A stretch of 39,584 nucleotides of DNA from assembly GCA_021803085.1 (NCBI GenBank), contig JAJZMD010000147.1:1-39584 (forward strand), in the 5' to 3' direction. The DNA comes from Actinomycetes bacterium. Lineage in GTDB: Bacteria > Actinomycetota > Acidimicrobiia > Acidimicrobiales > RAAP-2. Under the pieces are notes generated by a model that did no database searches, was not told the DNA's origin, and saw only the letters and a program-made list of their open reading frames with translations. This document shows, piece after piece, positions 1 through 7,525 of this stretch. A program made the position numbers and the translations under genes. How positions within the stretch are numbered: position 1 is the stretch's first letter; each line of letters begins with the position of its first letter.

Positions 1-126
1 GCAGTGGGCGGGCAGCTCGTCGACCTGCCCATCGTGATGCGGGCGAAGCGGCTCTTGGAGGCGAGCGAGGCGGTCGCTGCGACCGCCGCCGCGACCGCCG
101 CGAAGGCGCCGGGCGAGGGCGGGTAG
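1..126 (+). CDS. CoA ester lyase (HpcH/HpaI, CitE-like), C-terminal end only
   Basis: Only the last 41 codons are in the window, in frame from base 1 to the TAG at 124-126. The segment GGQLVDLPIVMRAKRLLE matches the usual end of CitE-like CoA ester lyases (pattern G-x-M/L-x-D-x-P-hydrophobic-x-x-A-x-R-x-L), after which the protein trails into an Ala-rich tail. Family members split or form malyl-, citramalyl- or citryl-CoA-type thioesters. The catalytic residues lie upstream of the window, so the exact reaction cannot be told. The next gene starts 5 bases on, on the same strand, so the two are probably co-transcribed. Confidence 0.6.
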   Translation, partial: AVGGQLVDLPIVMRAKRLLEASEAVAATAAATAAKAPGEGG

Positions 127-131
127 GTCCG

Positions 132-1127
132 ATGGCCTGCACGAAGGTCACCCTCTCGATCGCGGTGGGCGACTACGACCACGTCCGCGACCTCACGAAC
201 GGTCGCGTCCACGTGGAGGGGGTCGACCTCGTCCCGCTGCAGCTCGGCGTCGAGGACATCTTCCCCCGGTTCTTGGCCCATCGCGAGTGGGACGTCTCGG
301 AGATGTCCTTCGGCGTCTACACGTCGCTCGTCTCCCAGGGCGACCGCTCGATGGTGGCGATCCCCGTCTTTCCGTCGCGGGTCTTCCGGCACGGCGCCTT
401 CTACGTGCGCGCCGACAAGTCCGTCGAGACGCCGGGGGACCTGGCGGGCCGTCGGGTGGGCCTCCCGGAGTGGGCCCAGACGGCGTCGGTCTGGGCCAAG
501 GGACTTCTCACCGAGGAGCTCGGCGTCCCGCTCCGTGCGGTGCACTGGGTGCAGGCGGGCGTCAACGAGGCGGGCAGGACGGAGAAGGTGGCCCTGGCCC
601 TGCCCGAGGGGCTGTCGCTCGAGCCGGTCGCCGATCGGTCGCTCGACGAGATGCTCCTCGAGGGCGACATCGACGCGATCATCAGCGCTCGACCCCCGAA
701 GAGCTTCCAGGACGGATCAGGACGCATCGTCCGGCTCTTCTCCGACCCCGTTCGAGTGGAACGCGACTACCTGGCCAGGACCGGGATCTTCCCCATCATG
801 CACATCGTCGTGGTGCGCGCTGCCGTGCTCGAGCACCACCCGTGGATCGCGTGCAACCTGGTGACCGCGTTCTGCGAGGCACGCGACCGCAGTGTCGCGC
901 GGCTTTCCGACGAGATGTTGTCGACCGTGCCCCTGCCTTGGCCGGCGGCTGCGATGCGGGAGGCTGCCGCCTTGCTCGGTGAGGACGTCTGGCCCTACGG
1001 GCTCGAGGGGAACCGTACGACGCTCGAGACCTTCCTCCGGCTCGCGCACGAGCAAGGTGTCGCCCACCGCCTGCTGCGCCCCGAAGAGCTCTTCGCCGCC
1101 GAGACCCTGAGCACCCACGCCGTCTGA
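132..1127 (+). CDS. 4,5-dihydroxyphthalate decarboxylase-like / periplasmic-binding-fold protein
   Basis: 331 residues with no signal peptide. The fold looks like the type 2 substrate-binding (NMT1/Pht5-like) group: an early strand VTLSIAVGDYDHVRDL, a mid-protein DLAGRRVGLPEWAQT segment (typical 'dLkGkrvGv' of this fold) and a later EGDIDAIISARPP segment. Proteins annotated as 4,5-dihydroxyphthalate decarboxylase (Pht5) have this length and these segments. Absence of a signal peptide argues for a cytosolic enzyme rather than a transporter receptor. The ATG at 132 follows the upstream lyase by 5 bases, which favours that start. It converges with the AhpD-like gene. The substrate is unproven; an aromatic dicarboxylate is an inference from family and context. 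Confidence 0.65.
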   Translation: MACTKVTLSIAVGDYDHVRDLTNGRVHVEGVDLVPLQLGVEDIFPRFLAHREWDVSEMSFGVYTSLVSQGDRSMVAIPVFPSRVFRHGAFYVRADKSVETPGDLAGRRVGLPEWAQTASVWAKGLLTEELGVPLRAVHWVQAGVNEAGRTEKVALALPEGLSLEPVADRSLDEMLLEGDIDAIISARPPKSFQDGSGRIVRLFSDPVRVERDYLARTGIFPIMHIVVVRAAVLEHHPWIACNLVTAFCEARDRSVARLSDEMLSTVPLPWPAAAMREAAALLGEDVWPYGLEGNRTTLETFLRLAHEQGVAHRLLRPEELFAAETLSTHAV

Positions 1128-1145
1128 ACGTGGGGGCGGAGGACC

Positions 1146-1162
1146 ACCGGGCCCGCCCGGGT
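1146..1162. terminator. GC-rich inverted repeat between convergent genes
   Basis: ACCGGGC and GCCCGGGT face each other across 2 bases in the 34-base gap between the convergent decarboxylase-like and AhpD-like genes, touching the AhpD stop codon. It may act as a bidirectional terminator, but there is no T-run and the real loop would need the inner pairs to open. Confidence 0.3.
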
Positions 1163-1722
1163 CAGAAGTAGCCGTCCATCCCGTACTCCTCGAGGTCGTC
1201 TTCCAGGTGCATGGCCGAGGCGATGGTGGTGGTGAACCCGGCGACCGCCGCCACGGCGGTGATCTCGAGGATCGCCTCGGTCGAGTAGCCGGCTGCCGTG
1301 AGCATCCGGATGTCCTCGTCGGTGGTCTTGTACGGCTCCGTCGAGATCTTGCGGACGAACTCGGCAGCGGCCCGCTCGGCGGGACCGCCGCCCGCATCGC
1401 CGGGGTGCTCGCGGAGCCGCACCACTTCCTCCTCGGTGAACCCGAACTCCCGCACGAGGAACCTGGAGTGCCCGCCCGTGCAGTACGGACAGCCCCTCGC
1501 GTGGGCGCTCACGACGAAGAGCATCTCCTTCAGGCGCCGGGGGAGCTCCCCGCCCTCCATCACGGGGTGGTACAAGTGGTCGAGGGCTGCCAGCGCCGGC
1601 GGCCAATTGGCCAGCATGCGCCTGAGCAAAGACGGCCTCTCGTGCTCTCCTTCGAAGTGCTGGATCCGGTCGCGCACCTCCGGCGGCAGCGACGAGATCT
1701 CCGGATACGGCAGCAGTGCCAT
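1162..1722 (-). CDS. AhpD-like / carboxymuconolactone decarboxylase family protein
   Basis: 186 residues from the chosen ATG at 1722. An in-frame TTG five codons earlier is less likely, because AAGGAG lies 6 bases before the ATG and inside the longer frame. The AhpD hallmark is present: C78-P-Y-C81 with H85 (CPYCTGGH), preceded by the LKEMLFVVSA helix that usually forms the trimer core. Family members are peroxidase-related thiol enzymes or gamma-carboxymuconolactone decarboxylases. The redox CxxC favours the AhpD/peroxidase-related branch. It is the last gene of the long minus-strand liv-amidohydrolase-methyltransferase unit, 75 bases after the methyltransferase. Its role there may be thiol or peroxide chemistry linked to the catabolic pathway, which is inference. 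Confidence 0.75.
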   Translation of the reverse strand: MALLPYPEISSLPPEVRDRIQHFEGEHERPSLLRRMLANWPPALAALDHLYHPVMEGGELPRRLKEMLFVVSAHARGCPYCTGGHSRFLVREFGFTEEEVVRLREHPGDAGGGPAERAAAEFVRKISTEPYKTTDEDIRMLTAAGYSTEAILEITAVAAVAGFTTTIASAMHLEDDLEEYGMDGYF

Positions 1723-1797
1723 CACGAGCTCCTTCAAGCGGCGGCTGGTGGATTTGGCGGGTACAACGGGTCCCCGGTCGCCTGCCTCGCGTCTGCG

Positions 1798-2517
1798 TCA
1801 GGCCGGCAAGGGCTTTCGCCCCCAGAAGACCTCGATCCCCCGCCATTCGAATGTCCCGACGTCGGCGAGCGTGCCGCCGAACGCGCTGCGCAGATCGTCG
1901 AGGCCGTGGTACGGGAAGTCGTGGACGTCCCAGCCGACGCGGTCGAACAGCTTGCGCACCAAGTAGTAGAGGTGGACGTCGGCTTGCGCCCGGAGGAGGA
2001 AGCGGGGCCCGAAGGCGATCTCGGCGAGCACGAGGGAGCGGCCCGGCTTGAGCACCCGCACGAGGTCCTTGCCGGTCGCTGACCAGTCCTCGGCGTGCTG
2101 GACGCCCTGCAGCACCGCGACGGCGTCGAAGGCGTCGTCGTCGAACCGATCGGCGTAGTCGTAGTGCCAGGTCGCCAGCTGGCCGCCCGAACCTCGCTGT
2201 CCGGCGAGGTAGCGGTCGCGCGCCTCGTCGATGATGTCGACGACGTGGACGCCCTCTGTCCCCACCAGCGCCCGCAGGTCGCGGCCGAATCCGCACGCCT
2301 CGACGCCCTCGCCGATCACGAGCACCGAATGGCCCGGGGCCAGCTCGAGGCGGTCGTACACGAGGTCCCGCACCACCGACGACTCCCGCCACATGAACGG
2401 AAGGCTGCCGGCCATGAAGACCGCCCTGCACCACCGCTCCTGCTCCCGTCGCTCCAGGATCTCGGGGCCCAGCCGCCGTACGTCGTACTCGGGGATCGAT
2501 TCCCACGGTGACGCCAT
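1798..2517 (-). CDS. class I SAM-dependent methyltransferase
   Basis: 239 residues. Motif I is VLVIGEGVEACGFG (about residues 66-79), followed by an acidic end of strand 2 (VVDIIDEARDRY) and the DDDAFDAVAVLQGVQH segment typical of motif IV/V. A post-motif 'VRVLKPGRSLVLAEIAFG' completes a Methyltransf_11-type fold. ATG at 2517 is preferred over the ATG at 2523, because AGGAGG sits 6 bases before 2517 and directly abuts the earlier one. The C-terminal half contains DVHDFPYHGLDDLRSAFGG, possibly an acceptor lid. The acceptor is unknown. It lies 47 bases after the amidohydrolase in the same direction, so O-methylation or methyl removal in the same catabolic route is possible but not shown. Confidence 0.8.
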   Translation of the reverse strand: MASPWESIPEYDVRRLGPEILERREQERWCRAVFMAGSLPFMWRESSVVRDLVYDRLELAPGHSVLVIGEGVEACGFGRDLRALVGTEGVHVVDIIDEARDRYLAGQRGSGGQLATWHYDYADRFDDDAFDAVAVLQGVQHAEDWSATGKDLVRVLKPGRSLVLAEIAFGPRFLLRAQADVHLYYLVRKLFDRVGWDVHDFPYHGLDDLRSAFGGTLADVGTFEWRGIEVFWGRKPLPA

Positions 2518-2564
2518 GGTCATCCTCCTGCTCGCTTCGCCTCGCCGGTCCGCTCGATCACGGC

Positions 2565-3575
2565 TCACGAACCGCGTCTCGTGGCAGCCTCCTCCGCGAT
2601 CAGATGCGCGCCGTTGCCGCCGAGGATGCCCTCGATGACGGCTTCGGGGAGACCGGAGGCGCGGAGGTCCCGGGTGAACTTGGCCATCTTCTCGGCGTCC
2701 CGGATCTCCTGGGGGTAGTCGGTGCCGAAGACGATGCGCTCGGGACGGATCTCGGTGAGGGCCGCTCGGATCGCCTTCACGCTCCCGAACAATCCACCCG
2801 TGTCGAAGTACATGTTCGCGTCGAAGTAGTGGTCGAACGCGTGGTCGGCAACTTGGCCGTGCAGCGAGTCGCCGGCGATGCCCATGTGGCTCTTGTCCTG
2901 GTAGCCACGGATCCGCTCGATGATGGCGCCGACGCCGCCCCCGAGGTGCGACATCACGACCTGCAGCCCCGGCACCCGGTCGAAGATCCTGCCCGCGACG
3001 AGGCGGAACGTCGCGAGGACCAGCTCGTGCTCGCGACCCACGCAGCGGAAGAGGTCGTAGCGGTCGTAGTAGCCCTCGAGCCCCGGAGGGACGGGGAGGC
3101 AGGGGTGGACGAAGACGAACATCCCCCGTTCGGCCGCCTCCTCGTACACGGGAAGGAGGGGCGGATCGTCCAGGCGCAGCGAGCCGAAGCTGCTCGGGAA
3201 GGCGAGCCCCGGGAAGCCGTACTCGTCGGCGCACACCTGCAGCTCCCGCCGCCACCGGTCGTCGCGGGGGTCGATGTGGCAGAGCGGCCGGAAGCGTCCG
3301 GGATTGTCCTTGGCCACCCTGGCCAGGTCGGCGTTGATGTGGGCGCAGGTCTCGTGGTCGGCTCCCATCCCGGTCCCGCTCGTCAGGACACCGACGTCGA
3401 TTCCCGCCGCGTCCATGCAGCTGAGGTGACGGTCGATCCGATAGAGCCCCTCGTGCTGGGTGTAGCGCGGGATCCCGCCTTCGAACGCGACACGCGAAGC
3501 GCCGCCCTCGCCGAGGTTGGGCCGGACCATGTCTTCGGGGGTGTAATGGATGTGGAAATCGATGATGTTCGTCAT
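2565..3575 (-). CDS. amidohydrolase family (ACMSD-like TIM-barrel metal-dependent hydrolase/decarboxylase)
   Basis: 336 residues from ATG 3575; GTG at 3581 is the alternative, but GGGGA is better spaced for the ATG. The N-terminal metal site is DFHIH, with later FVFVHP, MSHLGGG and FGTDYP elements. These are the His, His and Asp ligands expected of amidohydrolase-2 enzymes such as ACMSD and the OH-DDVA/resorcylate decarboxylase relatives. The intact HxH indicates a metal-competent enzyme. It follows livF by 166 bases in the same direction. The leader between them holds a 20-bp repeat array. Likely reaction: non-oxidative decarboxylation or hydrolysis of an aromatic or ring-derived acid. The substrate cannot be read from the sequence. 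Confidence 0.82.
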   Translation of the reverse strand: MTNIIDFHIHYTPEDMVRPNLGEGGASRVAFEGGIPRYTQHEGLYRIDRHLSCMDAAGIDVGVLTSGTGMGADHETCAHINADLARVAKDNPGRFRPLCHIDPRDDRWRRELQVCADEYGFPGLAFPSSFGSLRLDDPPLLPVYEEAAERGMFVFVHPCLPVPPGLEGYYDRYDLFRCVGREHELVLATFRLVAGRIFDRVPGLQVVMSHLGGGVGAIIERIRGYQDKSHMGIAGDSLHGQVADHAFDHYFDANMYFDTGGLFGSVKAIRAALTEIRPERIVFGTDYPQEIRDAEKMAKFTRDLRASGLPEAVIEGILGGNGAHLIAEEAATRRGS

Positions 3576-3623
3576 GGTCACTTTCCCCGGTGCATGATGA
3601 GCGAGTCCACGTTGACGTTCTTG

Positions 3624-3683
3624 TTCAGCATTCTTCTGCTTTCTTCAGCATTCTTGGCCTTTCGTCTGCACTCTTCAGCCTTC
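3624..3683 (-). repeat. three imperfect 20-bp repeats, purine-rich on the sense strand
   Basis: Units 3624-3643, 3644-3663 and 3664-3683 read TTCAGCATTCTTCTGCTTTC, TTCAGCATTCTTGGCCTTTC and a more diverged copy on the + strand. They sit between livF and the downstream amidohydrolase, so the mRNA is A/G-rich here. The base composition is clearly less GC-rich than the surroundings. Units resemble the 19-bp repeats at 27779-27850. Confidence 0.75.
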
Positions 3684-3741
3684 CACACCTCGGGTCGAGG
3701 TGCGCATGCTCCATCGGAAAACCCGTTGTGCCATCAGGCGA

Positions 3742-4554
3742 TCAGGCTTGGGTCGTGACTGGGACGGCCGTCGTCCCACCGTGCTCCAAGAAGAAGCTGC
3801 CGAGGTCGTCGCGTGCCCTCAGCTCGTCGCCGCTCGCCTCGAAGCGCGTGCACCCTCCTGCGAGGACGTACCCCCACGTGGCGACCTCGAGCCCGAGAGC
3901 CACACGCTGCTCGATGAGGAGGACCGCCCGACCTGCCGTCGCCAGGCCGTCCACCACGTCGTGGAGCACGGTCGACGCAATGGCAGGCGCCAGGTTGGAC
4001 GTGGGCTCGTCGAGGATCAGAAGCCGCGGATCGGCGACCAGCGCGCGCGCGATCGCCAGGGTCTTGCGCTCACCCCCGCTGAGCGCTCGGGCATGTCGGC
4101 GCCTGAGCGCCTTCAAGATCGGGAACTGCTCGAGCGCTTGGTCCACATGGGTCCGGACGTCCCGGCGGGGCCAGCGGTAGCCTCCCATCTCCAGGTTCTC
4201 CTGGACGGTCAGCGTCGGGAAGACGTCCCCCACCTGCGGCACGTACCCGATGCCCCGCTTGGCCCGCTCGTCCTCCTTGGCCTGCGAGATGTCCTGGCCG
4301 TCGAGCACGACGCGCCCTTCCAGAAGGGGGATCTTGCCGGTCAGCGCCTTCACGAGGGTGCTCTTGCCGGCGCCGTTGGGACCCATGATCAGGACGATCT
4401 CACCTAGGCCGACCGAGATGCTGACGTCTCGGACGACCGGGATCTTCTTGTACCCGCAGGTGATCCCGGTGGCGGCCAGATACGGCTCCCGGCGCCCCGC
4501 GACGGCGGCCGCCGCCCGCCACTCGGACGGCGTCACCTCAGGCGAGGTAGGCAC
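3742..4554 (-). CDS. livF: branched-chain amino-acid-type ABC transporter ATP-binding protein LivF (copy 1)
   Basis: 270 residues, GTG start at 4554, overlapping the livG stop by 17 bases (translational coupling). Walker [10 protein letters not shown] is at residues 58-66, with Q-loop GYVPQ, signature LSGGERKTLAIAR, Walker B LLILDEPT and an H-loop replaced by EQR (IEQR), as is usual in LivF. It powers import together with LivG at the inner membrane. The N-terminal ~25 residues are an extra Pro/Ala/Glu-rich lead. The HAAT family carries amino acids, but in actinobacterial catabolic clusters such systems often carry aromatic or amide substrates. The aromatic genes around it make that the better guess. 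Confidence 0.93.
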   Translation of the reverse strand: MPTSPEVTPSEWRAAAAVAGRREPYLAATGITCGYKKIPVVRDVSISVGLGEIVLIMGPNGAGKSTLVKALTGKIPLLEGRVVLDGQDISQAKEDERAKRGIGYVPQVGDVFPTLTVQENLEMGGYRWPRRDVRTHVDQALEQFPILKALRRRHARALSGGERKTLAIARALVADPRLLILDEPTSNLAPAIASTVLHDVVDGLATAGRAVLLIEQRVALGLEVATWGYVLAGGCTRFEASGDELRARDDLGSFFLEHGGTTAVPVTTQA

Positions 4555-5368
4555 GGCGCACCCCTTCGTCCCCGACCACCGCTGCGTAGGTTCCTTCGGC
4601 GATCACCTCGCCCAGCGCCATCACGACCACCACGTCACAGAGCTGCTCGATGACCTCGAGCGCGTGCTCGACGATCACGAGCCCGATCCCCTCCGCCGCC
4701 ACGGCACGCAGGTCGTTGATGAACTTCGCCACGAGGTGGGGTGCCACGCCGACCATCGGCTCGTCCAAGAGCAGGACCGCAGGGTCGCGCATCAGGCACC
4801 GCATGATCTCGACCAGCCGGCGCTGGCCGCCGCTCAGCTCGTGCCCGTACGCGTCAGCCAGGTCGGCCATCTCGAAGCGCTCGAGCACGCCCCAGGCCTT
4901 GGCCGCCGCCCGCCGCTCCTCCGCTCGGTTCGTACGAGAGCGGGCGACCACTCGCCACAGTGAGGCGCCGACCGCGCCCCTGCCAGCCACGAGCAGGTTC
5001 TCGAACACCGTCATGCCCTCGAACTCACTCGTGGTCTGGAACGTACGGACGAGGCCGTGCTGCGCCCGCGTGTAGGGCGCCGATCGCGTGACGTCACGCC
5101 CCTGCAGCAGGATCGACCCACCCTTCGCGCGCTGCTGACCGCCGATCGCAGCCAACAGCGACGACTTGCCGGCGCCATTGGGACCGATCAGCCCGAGGAT
5201 CTTCCCCCGGAACAGGTCGAAGGACACGCGGCTCACCGCGACCACCCCTCCGTAGCGGACGACGACGTCGCGCACCTGGAGGACCGGCGCGTCGCCGTTC
5301 GCCGGTCCCCGCGCGCCGCCGTGGTCGCCAGCTCGCGGTGCCGCTTCGCTCGTGGGCGACCCGGTCAT
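4538..5368 (-). CDS. livG: branched-chain amino-acid-type ABC transporter ATP-binding protein LivG (copy 1)
   Basis: 276 residues. The start ATG 5368 overlaps the livM stop as ATGA and has GGAGG just upstream. Walker [10 protein letters not shown] is at 62-70, signature [10 protein letters not shown] near 178-187, Walker B LLLDEP near 199-204 and H-loop [12 protein letters not shown], the LivG-type ending. The first ~28 residues are an extended low-complexity lead (Pro/Gly/Ala) that precedes the normal LivG start. This lead, together with the long LivM tail, looks like the linker of the fused livM-livG found in the second system at 22254-24170. Confidence 0.93.
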   Translation of the reverse strand: MTGSPTSEAAPRAGDHGGARGPANGDAPVLQVRDVVVRYGGVVAVSRVSFDLFRGKILGLIGPNGAGKSSLLAAIGGQQRAKGGSILLQGRDVTRSAPYTRAQHGLVRTFQTTSEFEGMTVFENLLVAGRGAVGASLWRVVARSRTNRAEERRAAAKAWGVLERFEMADLADAYGHELSGGQRRLVEIMRCLMRDPAVLLLDEPMVGVAPHLVAKFINDLRAVAAEGIGLVIVEHALEVIEQLCDVVVVMALGEVIAEGTYAAVVGDEGVRRAYLA

Positions 5369-6534
5369 TGCTCCTCCGAGCCGACGGTCCCGGACCGAGC
5401 ACCGGCCGGTGGGACGGCGGGGCTCACCGGCGCGGTCGCCTCCCCGTTGCTCGCGCGTCCCGGGGCCACGACGCCGATCGCGGGCGCGACGGGCGCGACG
5501 GGCGCCAGCTCGGGACGGCCCAGCGTGAAGGTGCGCGCGACCCATCCGGCCAGTCCGTGGCGTGCCCCGACTCCTGCCGCCGGCCGGGGTGCGCGGAACC
5601 GGCGCTCGGGGAGAAGACCACGAGGCCGGACGAGCAGGAACCCCATCCAGGCGAGACCGACGATCATCCACTCGATGGCGTCGATCAGGCCGGGGTAGCC
5701 GATTGTCGGGAGGAACGACGGCGCTTCCAGGACGATGATCGGCACGATCAGGGTGCCGAGAAGCATGCCGCGGTTGTTGCCGACGCCGCCCACGAGAAGG
5801 GCGGTGAAGATGACGAACGTCTCGGCGTACCCCCAGGCCCCCGGAGACCACGCCCCGATGAACTCGACGAGCAACGCTCCCGAGAGCCCGGCGATCGCCC
5901 CACCGACGATGAACACCTCGAGACGGAGCAGCGTCCCGTTCAGCCCCAGCGCCGCCGCCGCGTCCTCCTGATCGCGGATCGCCCGCAGGGAACGGCCCCA
6001 CGACGATCGGCTCAGCCGCTCGACCACCACGTAGAGCACGACGCAGATGGCGAGGACCCACAATGCGTACACCCACTGGTAGTCGGGAAGCGACAGGCCG
6101 AGCGCTGTCTGCAGGGGGCGCGGAATGCCGGTGATGCCGTTCTGGCCGTTGAAGATGTGGACGTCGTTCCCCACGACCTGCAGAAGGATGAGTGACACGA
6201 TGAGCATGACTGCCGCCTGGTAGTCACGCCGGATCCTCCGCACGGCGAACAGGCCGATCACCGCCGAGAGGACCGCCCCGGCGAGCGCGCCGGCGAGGAG
6301 CGGAAGGGGGAAGGGCAGGCGAGCGCCGAGGATGTAGTGCTCGTAGGAGTTCGGCCCCGTGTCCGGGCCGAGCACCACCGCGCCGGCCACGTACGCGCCG
6401 GCCGCCTGGAAGACGATGAAGGCGAAGTTGATCACCCCGGCGTAGCCGTACTGAAGATTCAGCGACCACGCCGAGAGGAGGTCGATGCCGAAGTACACCA
6501 CCAGCGTGGACAGATAGAAGGAGAAGTGCCCCAC
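5365..6534 (-). CDS. livM: branched-chain amino-acid-type ABC transporter permease LivM (copy 1)
   Basis: 389 residues. Residues 1-305 hold the LivM core: repeated hydrophobic segments, a GYAGVINFAF segment near 30-39 and the EAA-like loop GRSLRAIRDQEDAAAALG that contacts the ATPases. Residues after about 310 form a hydrophilic, Pro/Ala/Val-rich cytoplasmic tail not needed for permease function. Its stop overlaps the livG start by 4 bases (ATGA). ATG 6534 lies 12 bases after the livH stop. It forms the membrane channel with LivH. Confidence 0.93.
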   Translation of the reverse strand: MGHFSFYLSTLVVYFGIDLLSAWSLNLQYGYAGVINFAFIVFQAAGAYVAGAVVLGPDTGPNSYEHYILGARLPFPLPLLAGALAGAVLSAVIGLFAVRRIRRDYQAAVMLIVSLILLQVVGNDVHIFNGQNGITGIPRPLQTALGLSLPDYQWVYALWVLAICVVLYVVVERLSRSSWGRSLRAIRDQEDAAAALGLNGTLLRLEVFIVGGAIAGLSGALLVEFIGAWSPGAWGYAETFVIFTALLVGGVGNNRGMLLGTLIVPIIVLEAPSFLPTIGYPGLIDAIEWMIVGLAWMGFLLVRPRGLLPERRFRAPRPAAGVGARHGLAGWVARTFTLGRPELAPVAPVAPAIGVVAPGRASNGEATAPVSPAVPPAGARSGTVGSEEQ

Positions 6535-6546
6535 GTCGTACCCTGC

Positions 6547-7434
6547 CTACAGCGTGAGCTCGACCTTGCGGGCTGCCGCGGAGAGCACGCCCGACGGCCT
6601 GGAGAGCAAGACGACGACGAGCACGCCGAACGCCGCGATCGAGCTGTACGCGGAGAAGCCGGCGGCCGCCACGAGCTGTGTGACCAGGCCGAGCATGAGA
6701 GCGGCCAGCACCGCGCCCCGGGGGGACCCCACCCCGCCGAGGATCGCCGCGGCGATGATGGACGGCAGGAAGATCACCCCGGTTGTGTAGGAGACGGACA
6801 AGGCGTTGAGCACGTAGATCACGCCGGCGACGCCGCACAGGAACCCGCTGATGAGCCACGTCGCGTTGACGATGCGGTTCGTGGGGATGCCGCATGAGCG
6901 CGCCAAGCCGGGATCGACGGCCATCGCGCGCAGGGCCTTCCCCAGGCGGGTCATGTGGAGCAGTCGCTCCAGCCCCACGAAGACGGCGATGCCGATCCCG
7001 ACGATGATGAGCTGGCTCTCGGTCAGCGTGGCGGCGCCGATGTGGTACGAGGCTCCCTCGGGGAAGCTGAGCGAGTAGATCTGGTCGCGTGAAACGGCGT
7101 CGACGGCATACTCGATCACCAGCCCGAGCGCGAGGGTGACCATCACCATCTCGAACAACCTCGTGCCGCGGCGCGCGTAGACCTTGAACACGGTCCTGCC
7201 CAAGAAGATGGTGAGCACCGCGCCCGCCACTCCTCCGAGGACGAGGCAGAGCCAGATGTTGATGCCCGACTGCTCCGTCAGATAGGCGACGAAGGCGCTC
7301 ACCGTCATGACGCCGCCGAAGCTCAGGTTGAGCACGTTGGTGAGCCCGAATTGGATGGTGAAGCCCATCGCCCCGACGGCGATGATCGACGCCGACACCA
7401 CGCCGAAGCCGAGCGTCTGAACGAAGACGTTCAT
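6547..7434 (-). CDS. livH: branched-chain amino-acid-type ABC transporter permease LivH (copy 1)
   Basis: 295 residues, almost entirely hydrophobic with about eight membrane segments. It has the LivH entry motif TIQFGLTNVLNLSFGG near residues 26-41 and the cytoplasmic EAA-like loop TRLGKALRAMAVDPGLARSCG. An AAGG-type Shine-Dalgarno (AAGGGGA) precedes ATG 7434. It partners LivM. It is separated from the livK gene by a 91-base spacer full of inverted repeats (7458-7523). Confidence 0.93.
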   Translation of the reverse strand: MNVFVQTLGFGVVSASIIAVGAMGFTIQFGLTNVLNLSFGGVMTVSAFVAYLTEQSGINIWLCLVLGGVAGAVLTIFLGRTVFKVYARRGTRLFEMVMVTLALGLVIEYAVDAVSRDQIYSLSFPEGASYHIGAATLTESQLIIVGIGIAVFVGLERLLHMTRLGKALRAMAVDPGLARSCGIPTNRIVNATWLISGFLCGVAGVIYVLNALSVSYTTGVIFLPSIIAAAILGGVGSPRGAVLAALMLGLVTQLVAAAGFSAYSSIAAFGVLVVVLLSRPSGVLSAAARKVELTL

Positions 7435-7457
7435 GTGCCTGGTCCCCTTGCCCGGCG

Positions 7458-7523
7458 GCTACCGCTGCCCGTGTCGCCACGGGCAGCGGTAGCACCGAAG
7501 AGCTGCTCTTCCCTGCCAGGGAA
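7458..7523 (-). promoter_or_regulatory. intercistronic hairpin cluster between livK and livH
   Basis: Three inverted repeats fill the livK-livH gap. A perfect 16-bp stem pairs 7458-7473 with 7478-7493 around a 4-base loop. GAAGAGC/GCTCTTC lies at 7497-7511 and TTCCCTG/CAGGGAA at 7509-7523, each around one base. The last begins 2 bases after the livK stop. The livH ribosome site follows the large hairpin. Such structures after a binding-protein gene commonly protect the upstream mRNA or attenuate the downstream genes, giving excess binding protein over permease. That role here is inferred. Confidence 0.7.
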
Positions 7524-7525
7524 TC

